Shown: positions 37,139-50,049, counted from the first letter of the stretch. The stretch: DNA of 64,000 nucleotides from Dryococelus australis (GCA_029891345.1 CM057002.1:64560590-64624589); one strand, 5' to 3'. Notes: a model not told the origin generated them from the letters alone. Made by a program: numbers and translations.

Positions 37139-37555
37139 GTCTATTCAAGGTTACTTTCAACTTTCCTGAAGCCCTGCTAAAGTTCTACTTCCAGGCTATT
37201 TCTCCACCTCATGCGAACAAAGCATATCTGAGTCTAGAAAATTACACCAAAATGACAACGTACCGCGTTCGTCCGTACTCAGTGTAGTAATATTTTGCAT
37301 AAGAACTATTTCTTAGTACGCGTTACCAGCGCACCTATTTTCTTTCTCAAATTAACTATATGTGCAATATAAATATATAATTTACAGAAAAATAAAATAA
37401 AATTATAATTTAACGAAATATACGGTACTTTAATGTAGACACAAGTATAAAAAGATTGTGATCCATAACATAATAAGGAAAAAATCAACCATGTTATATA
37501 TGGTATGACTTCCCGAAGATTTTATTTAAAAAGTGCAACCAAACCGCGAAAAGAC
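37139..37555 (+). mobile_element. MITE, family 2 (about 417 bp)
   Basis: The left end (GTCTATTCAAGGTTACTTTC) matches the copies at 38197 and 44488. The right end (CAACCAAACCGCGAAAAGAC) is its diverged inverse. TA lies on both sides (37137-37138 and 37556-37557). The interior carries CATGCGAACAAAGC, AGTCTAGAAAATTACACC and TTTTGCATAAGAACTATT blocks shared with the other copies. No coding capacity. Confidence 0.75.
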
Positions 37556-38196
37556 TACTGTTTACATAATATTTTCCACTACCTGCAATTTTAGGGGTAG
37601 CGTGATTTTGAAACAGACAAGTACATATAATTAAGGATTAAGCGTCACGTAAACATTCCTCTAACGCTCTTATAAAAGCGGTCGCTTGATCTGCGAAGGT
37701 AGTATGACGTCTGAGTTATAGGTCAATCCAATCCTAAATAAACTTCGCTTTTATAGTAATGAATACTTACTTCCTGCTCTCACTTAGCAACTGTTGAGTC
37801 CGTTTTATTTTCATGGTTAATGGATATCTTTGGTGTTTGTAACTAACTGGCGCATGAACACTCGAAAATTATAATCTCTTATAATAAAGTATCTCAAAAT
37901 AGTAATCTTGAACCATCTTCTATAATAGCGAAGGCCAGCGATCAAGTCTGACGTGAAAAATACTCACTTTATTGGGTGTCGTGTGAATACGAAGTTTGTT
38001 TTTACGTGGAAATCATATCCTTACAAAGGTGAAATTATTTATACTGAAGATAAAAGTTGAATTAACAAAATAAATATCAAAATGTAATTTCCCATGTGCA
38101 CGAAATCTAGAGAAAATATTGGCTGCACGTAGTCTTTTGGTTTAATGAAATACGACTTTTTCAATGTGTTTATTTCGCGAAAGCAAATATAGCCTA

Positions 38197-38560
38197 TAGT
38201 CCATTCGCAGTTGCTTACAGTTGTTTCTAAAGCCCTGCTAAGTTCCATTTACAGGATGTTCTTCCGCTTCATGCAAACAAAGCTTAACCGAGTCTAGAAA
38301 ATTACACCAAGGTGACATGTCGCCATATACGCACTCAGTTTAATAAAAATTTGCACAATAACTTTTTTTTTACTAAACATTATTAAAACACTTATTTTCT
38401 CCGTGTAATTTATTCATACGCATTAAGTTGGATTAAATAATAAGTAAGGTATTATTATGTTAGCTGAGATGTGATACACGAAATATTTGTGAAACAACAT
38501 AGCACGTCTTACATGAAGTAATTTTTCAAAGGTTTCATTCAAAATGTGTGAATAAACAGA
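38197..38560 (+). mobile_element. MITE, family 2, diverged copy
   Basis: The left end TAGTCCATTCGCAGTTGCTT and interior blocks CATGCAAACAAAGCTTAACC and AGTCTAGAAAATTACACC match family 2. The right end is eroded, so the boundary is approximate. Confidence 0.65.
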
Positions 38561-38916
38561 GAATAGTATATAGTACACATCTAAATTTCTTCATCCACCG
38601 CATAGAACCCATGGGTTTCCGTGAACAGGCATTTAAAAAACGTATCGTATGGTGATAAATCGGCTCATGTTTGATCCTGCTTAGAGGGGTCGTATGCGTG
38701 TTTGAACTATCCATCCTATTTAACCCTTTAATTCACAGTGTCCTCTATCTGGGACGTTGCATATGATGAAGTGGTTTCAATGATCAACTGTGCACAGGAG
38801 AACAAACCATCCAATGAGAAATGTTCCCTATGGGTAGGAGGCACCATTGGCTGCAGAGAATATGTTCCGTAGCCTCATAAACCACTGCTGCCAGTAACAT
38901 AAAGCACAGATAGATA

Positions 38917-39338
38917 TAGGCTGTTCTCGATAAAGTGAACACTTTTGCAATAAACCTTTGAAAAATATCACTGCCCCTTCCTGCATATATTTTCTTGGGT
39001 ACACTGTCTGGCATGTACCCTCTAAAGTTGGTAACGATGAAGAGAAAGTAGTTCCCTTTCTTAGCGCTGAATTAGAAATGCTAGAAAAACATTTGAGAAA
39101 ATTGAAATAATTAGTTTTATTTTCTATATTTTTAATGCATACGAGTGATATGAATAAGCAGAATAGTAAATTATATACTTTCTAATAACTAGCTAGTTTT
39201 TCTTCACAGACGCATGAATAATGCGAGCAGACGCATGGTAATGTTAATTTTACGCATGGCAGAAGTATACGGAATGTGAATACAAGTAAATCTTTAGCCG
39301 GGCTTTCAAATGTGCTCACTTTACCGTGAACAGCCTTT
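38917..39338 (-). mobile_element. MITE, family 1L, reverse orientation
   Basis: It begins TAGGCTGTTCTCGATAAAGT and ends TTTACCGTGAACAGCC. The interior matches the inverse of 17406-17831, including TGCATATATTTTCTTGGG and GGTAACGATGAAGAGAAAG. The family is therefore present in both orientations. No coding capacity. Confidence 0.75.
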
Positions 39339-39459
39339 ATCTAGGAGTCCCTATGTAATAAAATGCGTCGTTTGGATGTCAGTGCAGTTCCGAACATAAG
39401 ATCGGTTTTGTTGCAACGCCAACAATTATGTATTTATTTTTGACTGAAAGCGTTAAGAA

Positions 39460-40160
39460 TGGCAGCGCTCACAGACGAATCTCCCGCCCAGAATCCTTGA
39501 TTAAAAACTGGAAGTCGAGAGGAAGTTCAAATCTCGGAAGCGAGATATCAGCGACAACCGGGTACGGCTTCCAATCCGCTAAAACCTCCGTCGATTATTA
39601 GATCCGAAAAGAATATTGATAATTTTTTTTACCCTATCGATATGTCGACCCTGGTGAAGTCGGACGATTCTGCTGGAACACGCGGGAACAGCTTTCCTAC
39701 GATGAATTATCGTCGTCGACTATCGAAATCTTTTTTTTTTTTGTTCGGCTCCAGCAGATAATGTCATGGTTGCACGCAAAACGTCCCCTTCACCCCCCGT
39801 GTAAAAAAATAAATAAATTGAAATAGAAACACGGCAGCCGGGGGGCGAAAAAAGAAAAGAGCGAGACCACCATTTGCGAATCCGCAGGAATTGATTTATG
39901 GGACCACAAAAACCTTGTTTACTGTCTGTTTGTAGCCATAACCCGCGAGCCGGGAAGGTCACGCTAGGAGGGTGGGACCGAACAGGGGGTAGAGGGTGTT
40001 TCCGTGTTACGTCACATCGCCCGGGAGGAATGAGCGAAAAAGGGGGGGAAGGGGTAGCGTAGCGAGGGAGCCGTGTATTTACTGCGGCCCACATAAATTA
40101 GATATCGCTGCAGGGGTTGTTATTTACCCACCGTGTCTGGAGGGGTCCCGCTCGAGTGTT
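39460..40160. other. CpG-rich block
   Basis: CG dinucleotides are dense (for example CGTCGTCGAC near 39712 and CGCCCGGGAGG near 40018), in contrast to the AT-rich flanks, and G runs occur at 40040-40050. A 124-codon minus frame (39720-40094) has no recognisable domain. It may be regulatory DNA or an old GC-rich repeat. Confidence 0.4.
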
Positions 40161-40701
40161 GGAGGGGGAAAAAAACTCACGTGCGCGGGATAAAACACTA
40201 TCCGATCCAAGCGGAGGATAATAGAATCGATTCATCATCGGGCATTGTCGCGCAGAGATCGCTGTTACCTGATCACCAGCCATGCGTTCACTTTAAATAC
40301 TTGACACCTTATCCGGGGCTTCGAATTTACCTGGGTCTTTCTACCCACACGGTGTCTTTCTCTAGGTCGAGTTATAACACATGGGATTCGTGAGTGTTAT
40401 AAAATTTTATAACAACTACAATTAAGTAACGGCCCTCATGTAATTACATGCGTTTGGAAAATTTCCAAAAAATTAAAAAAAAATTACATTTTTAATAAAC
40501 GTGGCAGGACTTCTGATATCAGCAAAATACCTCGAACTACGATTGCAGTCTAATTTGATACTTTCTATATTGCACATTTTGTATGACTTATACAATTTCA
40601 AATAATTCCGATTGTCTGTAAAATAATATCTTATCTTGTAATGCACGTACACGACTTTGTAATGACAAAGTGTAACGAGAGGCGCGTTGTCTTCGTGCAT
40701 G

Positions 40702-40955
40702 GTGCGTCGGCGGACAGTTGAAGCTACCCTGGACAATACCAGTGGCCAGCCTACTAGGTGTCGCAATGTGACAAACCTTGATAGCAGCTACCTTTACTCT
40801 GAAGAGAAAAAAAAACACAACTTTCTGTGCGTCGGCGGACAGTTGAAGCTACCCTGGACAATACCAGTGGCCAGCCTACTAGGTGTCGCAATGTGACAAA
40901 CCTTGATAGCAGCTACCTTTACTCTGAAGAAAAAGAAAAAAAAAAACAACTTTCT
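40702..40955. repeat. Tandem duplication, 2 x about 125-129 bp
   Basis: The first copy spans 40702-40826 and the second 40827-40955, followed by a partial CTGTGCG. Both hold GCGTCGGCGGACAGTTGAAG and CCTACTAGGTGTCGCAATGT and end in an A-rich run (AAGAGAAAAAAAAA or AAGAAAAAGAAAAA). The copies are nearly identical outside the A-rich run, so the duplication is recent. Confidence 0.9.
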
Positions 40956-40959
40956 GTGC

Positions 40960-42344
40960 GAATAATTTTCCCCACACTCTCATCTGAAAACGCAATTTAT
41001 TTCACGTGCGAATATTTTGTATTTCCCGCTATAGGCCTATGTGGAACTCTGATATGTACAGTAGTGCCCACATTATACTCTTCCATTCTCTAGTTTGGTA
41101 CACATATGTTAGAACACACATGTAATCCACTGTCCTAGACAGCTATTCGGTTTTATTTATTCGTATGAATCTTTCTTAATCATTCAACTGATGTCAGTAG
41201 TTGTTATTTAATTAGAAACAAAAACAGCGCTGGCGTAAACGTTTAACGAAGTGTAATATTTGCAGTGAGAGAAAAATTTTGGTCATATTATAACGTTTAT
41301 TTGGTTGGAATTTTTGTCTAATTTACTGCCTTTCGTTTCTGAAACGACAGAAACAAATTTATGATACGGCGTTGATGATATAGATACTAAGTTAAAAAAC
41401 CCCAAATCTAATTCGGACCTGAAGTATAGGTTCTCAAATCATAGTAGCGTAGAGAGTAAAAAAAATAACTTTTTTTGCTATTATCTCAGAAATAGTCATT
41501 ACGAATAATAACCATTCTTAGTTAAAGAATGCAGGATTTTTCTCAGCTCACGATTTAATAAAAAATTAAACACAAACATTAGGCAAAAGCAACCTTAATG
41601 CCGTTTTATTGAATTTAAAAAGCACACATATATTAGGAGTTTTCGTCGCAAAGTGTTTAACTTGTAGGTGATTTGAAGACCTGATGAAAGGTTTATGGGT
41701 TCCAGTCGAGTTACAGGCAAGCGTGCCTTCCTTTCTCTTGACTGCAATTAAACTTATCATCATTATTTAAATTCCTGGCCAACAACATTTGATAATATCT
41801 TCCGGTAAATAACCTTAACTGCATTTAGTGGCTGAATTCCTGCGAAATAACCGAAAACACTAACTCGAACGCACACTTCAAACACTGTTTATTGCATTCA
41901 ACCACTTTGATTTATTCTCAGAAACAAGAATCAGTCATCTCAATCACCTAAATACAAATCAAAATAATTCATTTAATTACCTTGCTACGTCAGTATTATT
42001 TACTTGGACTCAGGCCCGGGGCTGTGAAATTTTACTGTATACTGAAGAAATTCGGAAAAAAATAAGTGAATTTCAGCTTCTGAAGTAAAAAATCATGCTT
42101 CTACACTACCAAAGCGAAATTCCTGCGGAATTGACGATGAGAGAGTATAATTTTTCCTATTATACCATGACAAAATTTATGAAATGTTGAAATAAGGTCA
42201 GCTTTATGAGGATATGAACATAAATTTAACATGCATGGTATTGCGTGTTATGGTGAAAACATTTTGCCAACTAAGCTATCTTATTATAACAAAGGCTCTT
42301 CTATTAGCATAGTCTCCTGTCTGTTCCCTATGATTACAGGTATA
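40960..42344. other. AT-rich gene-free spacer
   Basis: No coding region or known repeat was recognised. Confidence 0.5.
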
Positions 42345-42404
42345 GGCTGTTCACGGTAAAGTGAGAACTATTGAAATACAAATTGGAAAATGTCACTGTC
42401 CATA

Positions 42405-44440
42405 TATAGAATGTCCCAGACCTACCGTAACAACCCTTTTCCTTGAAAACGGTGCGTCCTAGCTGTTTCGGATAAAATGCGTTGTAGGCGAACTTCACAT
42501 TGCTCAGAATCTGCTGGAAACTGGCGTAAACGAAGGTAATTTCATAGTTGAAAATGGGAAGATGACAAAAAATTAGTATCGTTGGATAGAGCTCGCAAAT
42601 ACGAAATGTTTTTTTTTTCTCAGGAAAGTCTTTCGGTATGTTCTGCTGATTCAATGATATCAAAAATTTTCACTGGCGCTGATGAGATGAACAACGCTTA
42701 AGAAACGAAACAGAAGTTTTGTAGGATAATGAATGTGCTTAAACATACATTTTTAATGTTTGAGGGAACGAACTATTTCTTACTCTTCCAAATTCAAATA
42801 AACACATAACACCCCTCCCTTCTCCTTCTTATAACAGTACAGATATGAATGATTTGTTCATTTTTAATCATTATATTATTTAGAAGTTATTGCAAAAGAA
42901 CACATTCTGTTTACTGTAATGGGCGTTCGAAATGTTTTCCGCCCTGTTGTAAGCACATTCGTACCCGTCTTCGTGCACTTTGGGTACCCCAAAATATCTC
43001 TGTAGCTGGCAGCGACAGCATGCTACCCTAATTCGGTCTTTCATCCTATCTCTCGTTTTTAAGACACTGTTCAAACACGGTGTCTTTGAAGCGCCTCCAA
43101 AATAAATAATGGAAGGGTGGTATGTCTAGCGACCCTGCTGGCCAAGTCACTCGTGCCCCTCTTCTAATCCATCGACCAGGAAAACTTTGATTTAAAGTAC
43201 GCCTGGCCACCAAGAAGAATGGGCCGGGCATCCGTCGTATTGCAGCTACATTAACAACAGGTGTTGCTCTTGGAACATCATCTAGCAACTCCGTCAGTGC
43301 GCGGTGCAGAAATTCAAAGTGACGCTCACGATTTAATTGTTCGTCAAACAATAAGGTCCGGTAACTTGAGCGTGAATGAGTCCACACCGGTTATTTAGAC
43401 TCCATATATGCTGGTTGTCTTGCTGACGCAGCCAATGAGGGTTTTCTGCCGAACAACAGTGAGTATTGTGGATATTTACGTCCCCATTATATCAGAAAGT
43501 AGCCTCCTTGGTCCACAGTATGAGAGTCGGGAAGTCCAGATTATGTTTTAAAACCAGTTACAGAAGGCGATATTTGTCTGGAAATCATCTTCTACTGAAT
43601 GCCTGATGGGCATGAATGTGATAGGGATGTACACCACCATTGTTTAGGATTCTCCAGATGGAACTTTTGATCGCCCTGGAATCCCGTGATATTTTTAGAG
43701 TAGAAAGCTATGGGTCCATATTAATTGCCTCAAGAATATCTGCACTTTAATCGTCTCTAACGCGTCTTCTGATTTGATTGTTACGACCGTGGGTTGGTTG
43801 CACCTGGCCACTATTGCGAATCCGAGCTTCCAATCGCTGAAAAACATGTCATGTCCGGCGTGGACGATCTTGATACCTCCCTGCATAAACCCACTCTGCT
43901 TGTCAGTAATTATGGCGTCAGCACCATAAGCTCATAAAATGATGCCACTCTGTTAGAAAATGCCATTACTACTCGAATAACGCCAAAAAAAATTAAAACC
44001 CACGCTAGAAACCTTTCACAGTGCATGTACCGCCAAAATGCATCTTATCGACATGAGGAATGGCACCAACAGAGAGGAAATGCAAGTAATGCTATCTAGC
44101 TTCAACAGTTCCCGCTCAAATTTGGGCGCAATGCAACATAGGGTGTGCCAGATAATGTTTTGCTATCTTCAAAACGGCAAAGCATACCAAATAACTTTTT
44201 CAGGCGAAATATGTTCAGTTTTGCAAACTCTATCAAACGAAACTAATTTTGCAACATCTTTCCATTTGAAATTCTGAAGTTGACTTCGTTCCCTCCAATC
44301 TCCAGTAGATTACAACCAATATAAGGTTTACCAATAAATTCGTCCTTAAGGGTTTGCCCACTACGAATTTCACCCGACAGTGCTCGGACACACGGTTTTC
44401 GAAAAAAGGGGCTGGTATGGTAGGTCTGAGATATTCTGTG
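42405..44440 (-). mobile_element. Mariner-like (IS630/Tc1/mariner) transposon, 2.0 kb
   Basis: Ends of about 50 bases are inverted: the left reads AGAATGTCCCAGACCTACCG then CCCTTTTCCTTGAAAACGG; the inverse of the right reads AGAATATCTCAGACCTACCA then CCCCTTTTTTCGAAAACCG. TA flanks both ends (42403-42404 and 44441-44442). A degraded transposase is coded on the minus strand between about 42890 and 43990. The TA duplication, long terminal repeats and transposase together support the class. It lies within a MITE. Confidence 0.8.
42890..43990 (-). pseudogene. Mariner-type DDE transposase, inactive
   Basis: Minus-strand pieces match the transposase common in ants and other insects, in order: HSVEDDFQTNIAFCNWF, ILWTKEATFTRNG-like, then QYDGCPAHSS (the second catalytic Asp block), then LNQSFPGRWIRRG, then TWPAGSLDIPPFHYLFW and RVRMCLQQGGKHFE near the end. 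The expected third catalytic Asp in the P-L-D-F-F block reads His. At least four frame changes and several stops separate the pieces. The frame at 43046-43387 (113 codons) is only one of them. Confidence 0.8.
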
Positions 44441-44487
44441 TATGCATAGGCACTATGCTACATTACACACTGGCATGCAGGCGCCTA

Positions 44488-44906
44488 CAGTCCACTTACG
44501 GTTACTTCCAGTTTCTCTGAGGCCCTGCTGAAGTTCTACTTGTAGGATGTTGCTTCGCCTCATGCAAACAAAGCTTAACATAGTCTAGAATACAACACCA
44601 GAACGGCATGTCACCGCATTCGGGCGCACTCCGTGTAGTGATATTTTGCGTAAGAACTATTTACTTCTAGGCATTATCAGCACCTTTATTTTCTTCCTGC
44701 TTTTATTCGTACAAATTATAAATTAAATATTATTACCTATAAATTATAACTAAATGTCTAATTTTGTAAAAAAAGCATTATTAATTTAAAACAAATAGAA
44801 AACGATTGTGATATATGACCTATTTAGGAAACAATCAAACACGTCATACATGGGACGATTGTTTAAATGTATAGTTAAAAAAATTGAAGAATTTGCGAAT
44901 AGACTG
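44488..44906 (+). mobile_element. MITE, family 2 (419 bp), nested
   Basis: It begins CAGTCCACTTACGGTTACTT and ends TTTGCGAATAGACTG, with TA on both sides (44486-44487 and 44907-44908). The interior carries the family blocks CATGCAAACAAAGCTTAACA and TTTTGCGTAAGAACTATT. It interrupts the family 1L element. Confidence 0.8.
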
Positions 44907-45283
44907 TACTCAATATTGCAGGGATTTAATAAAAATAGTTCTTAACACTTGACGTCGTAGTGAGCGTGTAACAGTTAAATTTGTGGCCCCCTTACTTAGT
45001 ATTTATTATTTTAGATACAATACATAAGAATATACATTTGGAGTGAGTGAGTGAGTGAAAAAATTGGAGATCTTGAGAGCCGAGTAAATCTGGATATAAG
45101 TAACACTTTTTACACCGTTAACAGTTATATGGTTTCACTAGTGCGGTGTATACATAAATAAAGTGATCAGACCTATGGAAAAATTAATTTTACAAATGGC
45201 AAAAGGATACAATTTATAAGAAAAGAAGTTCCTAAGAATCATTCATAAGTGCTGAATTTTACCGTGAACAGCCTATAACCTAT

Positions 45284-46679
45284 TTCAACGTATTATGTAA
45301 AGACGAATGATGGCCCCAGATGCAGATAACTGAATTTATACGCTATCGTGTCGTAAATTCATGTGACCTACACTGTTAGCTTTCAGTTGCCAGGAAGGAG
45401 CCCCAAACGGCCTTGACCTGGCAGGGGATGGCGTGCTCGGGTGACCTATTTAAGCACATAAAGAACGTATGTATGTGAATCATAAAGACAGCTCTTTCCC
45501 GACCCCCCCCTTTTTTTTTCCCATCGTCTTTCGGTCGAATGATATCGCGCGCACATGATACTTCGCTGAAGTCACAGAGGTATTTGTGACTTCGCATTAT
45601 GGAATCCTTCGTTTAAGTGAAGTTCAGATGCTTCCATTGTATTTATTACGAGATTTTTTTTTTTTTTATGTTTCTGGGGAGTGTATGCGATTTACATACG
45701 CAAATTATTGGCAGCACTGGTTTATTACCAAGGGCGTGGAGAAGAATCACAATGTGGTGCTAAAAGAATTAAAGCTAAAACTCTAGTAACCTTTTTATTT
45801 GTTCAGTAAGCTGCCAGAAGTAAAGGAATGAATAGCTTCGTTGGTTATAGCTTTCTTAATAACTTTTACATATAGAGTGACAAATTCAGTTCAATACCGG
45901 TAGAATCATGCTTAGCTTTTATTTCAAGGAAAACATAGCTGGTTTTTATAGCCTTGTACTGTTACACTTAAATTTACAGTCCACATTATGGAAAAAACGT
46001 TAAGAACTAAAGAGTGAAGTAAAAAATATATCTGGTTCAGGGCCGTGAGCCAAAATCTGGGTGTAATTTATTTTATTTTCCCAACTCTTCTTTCATCTTG
46101 AAAAACTGAAACTTTTTCAGGTCACATATAGTGTAGTTCCTACTATTATTTTTTTATTATGATGAAAGAGATTAATTTTCGCAAAGAAAATTGTCGTGGC
46201 ATTCTAATGAAGCTGCTTTTAATTTTTCCTACAGCTTTAAGTGAATGTATTTCCGCTTGGTCTTGTGTCCAGGAACCTCGTGCAGTAATACTGTACCTCT
46301 CCAGTATTTTGTGTCTCTCGATACCTCGATATTAAGAGCCTCCAAAATCTCTTATCTTACTTGATCTTTCCTTAAGGCAACTTCACACTGACGTCAAACT
46401 GGAGGTCGTTGCGTATATTTATATGTTCCCATACTATAGATCGAGCAACAGTGAATGCACATTGAATTAAGAGCAATTAAAATATTAAATTTCAATGTAA
46501 AAAGAATGAACCACATTGCAATTACACTCATGAGCAGTTGATTTACAGACACCTTTAGTGTTGATGAAATGGCGCTGCCTTCGCACCGTCGAATGGAAAC
46601 GCACCCAACAAAGTATGCTTCGATGACCTCAGACCTTAAATTGAATATCTGAGTAACAGTCAATCACAAATGGGGAAGG
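45284..46679. other. AT-rich gene-free spacer
   Basis: A T- and C-rich patch lies near 45505-45520 and a T run near 45653-45667. No gene or known repeat was recognised. Confidence 0.5.
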
Positions 46680-47710
46680 AACAAGATCTCAGTGCAGCTG
46701 ATGGTGGCCCCAGATAGTTGGTTCCAGAGTAATAAGGCACTCCATTACTGACGTTTTGCAGGCGCTGGACTTCCCACGGGCCACTGTGTCAAGAGTGTAC
46801 CCCGGGTTCATGAATTCGAGTAAACACCACCACGCCAGGGACAACTATCATGTCGTGCAACGTATGGATGTCAGAGGTCGTCGTCAACTAGCTCGATTGG
46901 TAACAGCCGATAGACAAGCTACAGTGCAACAGATCAATGGCCAAGGTAGGATGGGTTACAACGACCTGTGATCATCCATACCATTAGGAACCATCTCCTC
47001 ACTACGGGGTACGGAATCCGCCGCCCACTAATGAATCTCTGTTCGCCGCAAGTACAAGGCCCAATGAATAACGTGGGCACAGGAACACCACAACTCGACC
47101 CTAAGCGCATAGTCATTAGTCGTTTGGACTGATGAGATGAGGTACACGTTGGTATCTGCCGATGGCAGGGTACGAATTTGTCGCCAAGAACCTGAAGCGA
47201 TACAGCCTTTGTGTCAGTGAAGGCCGGTGATGGTAGTGTATTCGAATGGGGATTATTTACGTTGAATGAAATGTGCCCCCCCTGGTACACATGAGATAGT
47301 CCCTCACCGGCGAACGATACAGGGACACGCTGGCAGGTCATGAGCACCCAGTTCACCCCCTACATTACCCTGCAGGTTGCCTGTACATTCAGCAAGATAA
47401 TGTACCAGCCCATCGCTCCCGAATTGTGGCCGAGCGATTGGATGAACATTCCATGGACTTCAGGTTACCTGAGTGGCCCACGAAGATACCCAACCCCAGT
47501 TCTGTCGAACACATCTGTAATGCTGTTGAAAGGGACGTGTGCACCGTGGATCCTGCTCCAACCGATCTTCGTGCATTGTGGGAGGCTGCGCAGCGTTAAT
47601 GGACCAGTATGGCTCGCTCGTGACCACTTCTGGTGCCTTGTCGAGTCCCTGCCACGCCGCATCACCACTGTGATCAGGTTGAAAGGCTGTTCTACACACT
47701 ACTAAGCAGG
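46680..47710 (+). pseudogene. Tc1-like transposon with dead transposase
   Basis: A frame at 46756-46971 carries the N-terminal DNA-binding half: FPRATVSRVY, DVRGRRQLARLV and ADRQATVQQIN, typical of Tc1-like helix-turn-helix domains. Downstream, in other frames, are a W-T-D-E-like block near 47128-47140, then GRVRI and QEPEAIQP, then YIQQDNVPAHRSRI (the second catalytic Asp) near 47390, then LPEWPTKIPN and EHICNAVERDV (the Glu region) near 47470-47530, and a C-terminal VESLPRRI block. At least two stops and several frame changes are present. Terminal inverted repeats were not located. Confidence 0.8.
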
Positions 47711-48560
47711 TATACCTAATTCAACTGCTAATGAGTTTATAAAGTAAACAAATTAGGCCCATCTAACCTGTTTAAAGAAACGATTTATACTCTCTGATTT
47801 TACTGTATTCGTTCATATATCTACTAACGTAGGCCTCGCCTGTACTTTGTATATACTGTGTATGTCCTTAACCATACCGACTGCAGTAAAAGTTAAATAA
47901 AGCTTTAATTTCGTTTGTGGGTGTTTTATTGATAAATAAGTAACCTATTTCAGATTTCTATACAGGATACTTTCCCGGATCCCAAATACGGCATATCTGG
48001 TAGCGTTTCATTACAACGTATAAAGACGAGCTAGTCGTAACTCCATTGTGAACACAGCTGCTTTTGTGGGAATTCAGCTTTACTTACTGTGCCATAATAG
48101 CACACAAGAATTTCCTTCTTAAAAAGAAGAGAGTAGAGAGTTCGATTATATTATGCCGAAAGATTTAACAAAAAAAAAAAATTATTCTAATGGTTTACTT
48201 TTTTTTTGTGACATCAGCATGCTCACACATCCGGATGTGTGAGCACGCTGATGCCACAAAAATCGAATTCAGTCCAAGTAATATAGTCTATTCACAGTAT
48301 CATCAATTTACCTACCTGAAAGTAGAATGATTTTGTATATTTTTTTACAAGGGCGGGGCTGTTTATACTCTGTCATTCCAGTCGGCCAAAAATCATCTTG
48401 TCCGCCATTTTATTGACTAAATAGCTCGTTTCACCCCAAAAATCATTCCAGAAATTAATTATTTTACCCGAAAATCACTTTACTAAAAAATTTCCAAAAA
48501 AAAAAATTGAAAAATATCCCTATTGAGTTCTTAAATGAGCAAAGTGGACACGAGGCTCCT
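47711..48560. other. Spacer with a near-perfect palindrome
   Basis: AT-rich, with an A run near 48169-48180. The palindrome at 48203-48262 is listed separately. No gene seen. Confidence 0.5.
48203..48262. repeat. 60-bp near-perfect palindrome
   Basis: Two 30-base arms meet with no spacer between 48232 and 48233 (CCGG at the centre). They differ at two positions. The core word is CAGCATGCTCACACATCC. Such a structure may be two MITE ends joined head to head or a hairpin-forming site. Confidence 0.85.
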
Positions 48561-50049
48561 CCACGCTAGAGCCTACATGTCTTCAGAAAGGAAAGCATGT
48601 TCAATGCTCTTAGCGGAATGAGCAACTTAATCCTCAGAACACTAAAAGCGGTTTCGACGCCCCGAGCCAGGTCCAGCAGACCGGGCGGACCAGCGGATAT
48701 CGCCCCCTTCCCTCAACCAACCCCCTTCCTGCACCCCATATGTCCTATGCCTCTACATCTACTCCTCCCCCGTAACCTCACCACACACCCTGTCCGCAAC
48801 TCTCCCCCTTTTCATCTGCTACAAATCAATTTAAAAAATAAGATAAATACGTTTGTGAATTCTTTTTTTTCGGGGGGAAAATATATTACACCTTAACCTT
48901 GGCCCTAGGTTTCTTTTTACACGAAACATATGGAAAAATCACAAAACTTGAAAAAATTCCAAAAGTTGGGGGAGAAATTACCTTATTGATACCGACTGCT
49001 ATTTCCGATATACATTACATTCACATTAGCTCTGCTTCCCTGCAATTTACCCCATTCCCGTGACCATAAATAACCTTGAAAATATTCTCAACAATGTCAA
49101 AACAAATTAAAAAATACGTTTAAAAATTTTTTAAAATAACTAAAAATTGAAACTTGCGATAATTTTGTAAACAATATTTGAACACTTAAATGCAGGAAGT
49201 TTCTGGATATATGGCAGGTGGAGCGATCAGCGACTAAGCTACCAACACGAAGACCAGCAAACGACTGACCTCCACCATAAACCCCTCCAATTTTTATTGA
49301 TTGATTACTTGTGTTCTACTGACATCATTAACCACCACCCCTCCAAGGCAACATCCCTCCTCGCTCTGGAATAAATTTAACTTGTTCTTCATTGGGTATT
49401 TTTCCTGTTACACATCACCCCACCACTATAGTCCGACCAATTATTCACCCTCGGTTAGTCCCTTACCATTACTGTCCTTGTTTTCAACATTGTCCACCAG
49501 AATGCGCTAGTGTGGAGAAGGTAGTTAATGTGAACAAAGTTTCCCTCGCCTTATTTTCTCTTTTGATGCGATCTACGACAGATCGCACTTTTTCCCTCAT
49601 GTTTCCAGCATTCAGTCTGATGTTTTTTTTGTATTAATCTCTTTCGTCAAACATATGCAGGGTAATAATAAAAATTATCGTCATTAATTTTACATAAATA
49701 TCTCCACCAACGAAAAATTTTGCCTGTAATTTCGAATACCAGTTCGGAACAGCGAGTAGTTAGAGCGTATTTATAACAATGAGGTAAATGTTTATGATAT
49801 GCCTACTACCAATATCGCGATAATATCTTGGATGGTACCATCGTTGACTCCAGCTCGACTGTTTATGTTGTCATCGATGCTATTTGCACACCAGTAGGGT
49901 TTCGCCCTTCAAACTTGGAATTCACGATGGCATCATAAACAAAATGATCTCGGTATATCTGACTATTGTCTAGCCTCTTTATAAGATTTTATTAGCATAT
50001 TTGAATAAAATTTTGAAATAGTTTGTGATAGAGTAACATCGAAACACTC
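48561..50049. other. Mixed spacer
   Basis: A CpG- and C-rich part (48640-48800) has a 99-codon frame with no domain. On the minus strand at about 49200-49262, TTGGTAGCTTAGTCGCTGA resembles a tRNA A box and may be a SINE fragment, but no B box is clear. Confidence 0.4.

Larger units (their letters stand above)
42345..45283 (-). mobile_element. MITE, family 1L, split by a mariner-like element and a family 2 MITE
   Basis: The left piece (about 42345-42404, TAGGCTGTTCACGGTAAAGT) matches the start of the 38917-39338 copy. The middle piece (44441-44487, ACACTGGCATG-like) matches its next section. The right piece (about 44910-45283) ends TTTTACCGTGAACAGCCTA, like the end of that copy. Two other elements sit at the junctions. 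The pieces together exceed 426 bp slightly, so minor additions cannot be excluded. Confidence 0.6.

Noticed and set aside
39720..40094. 124-codon minus-strand frame in the CpG-rich block
   Set aside because: No recognisable domain or plausible start context; probably open because of base composition.
47460..47699. Minus-strand frames across the Tc1-like element
   Set aside because: They are antisense shadows of the plus-strand transposase remnant.
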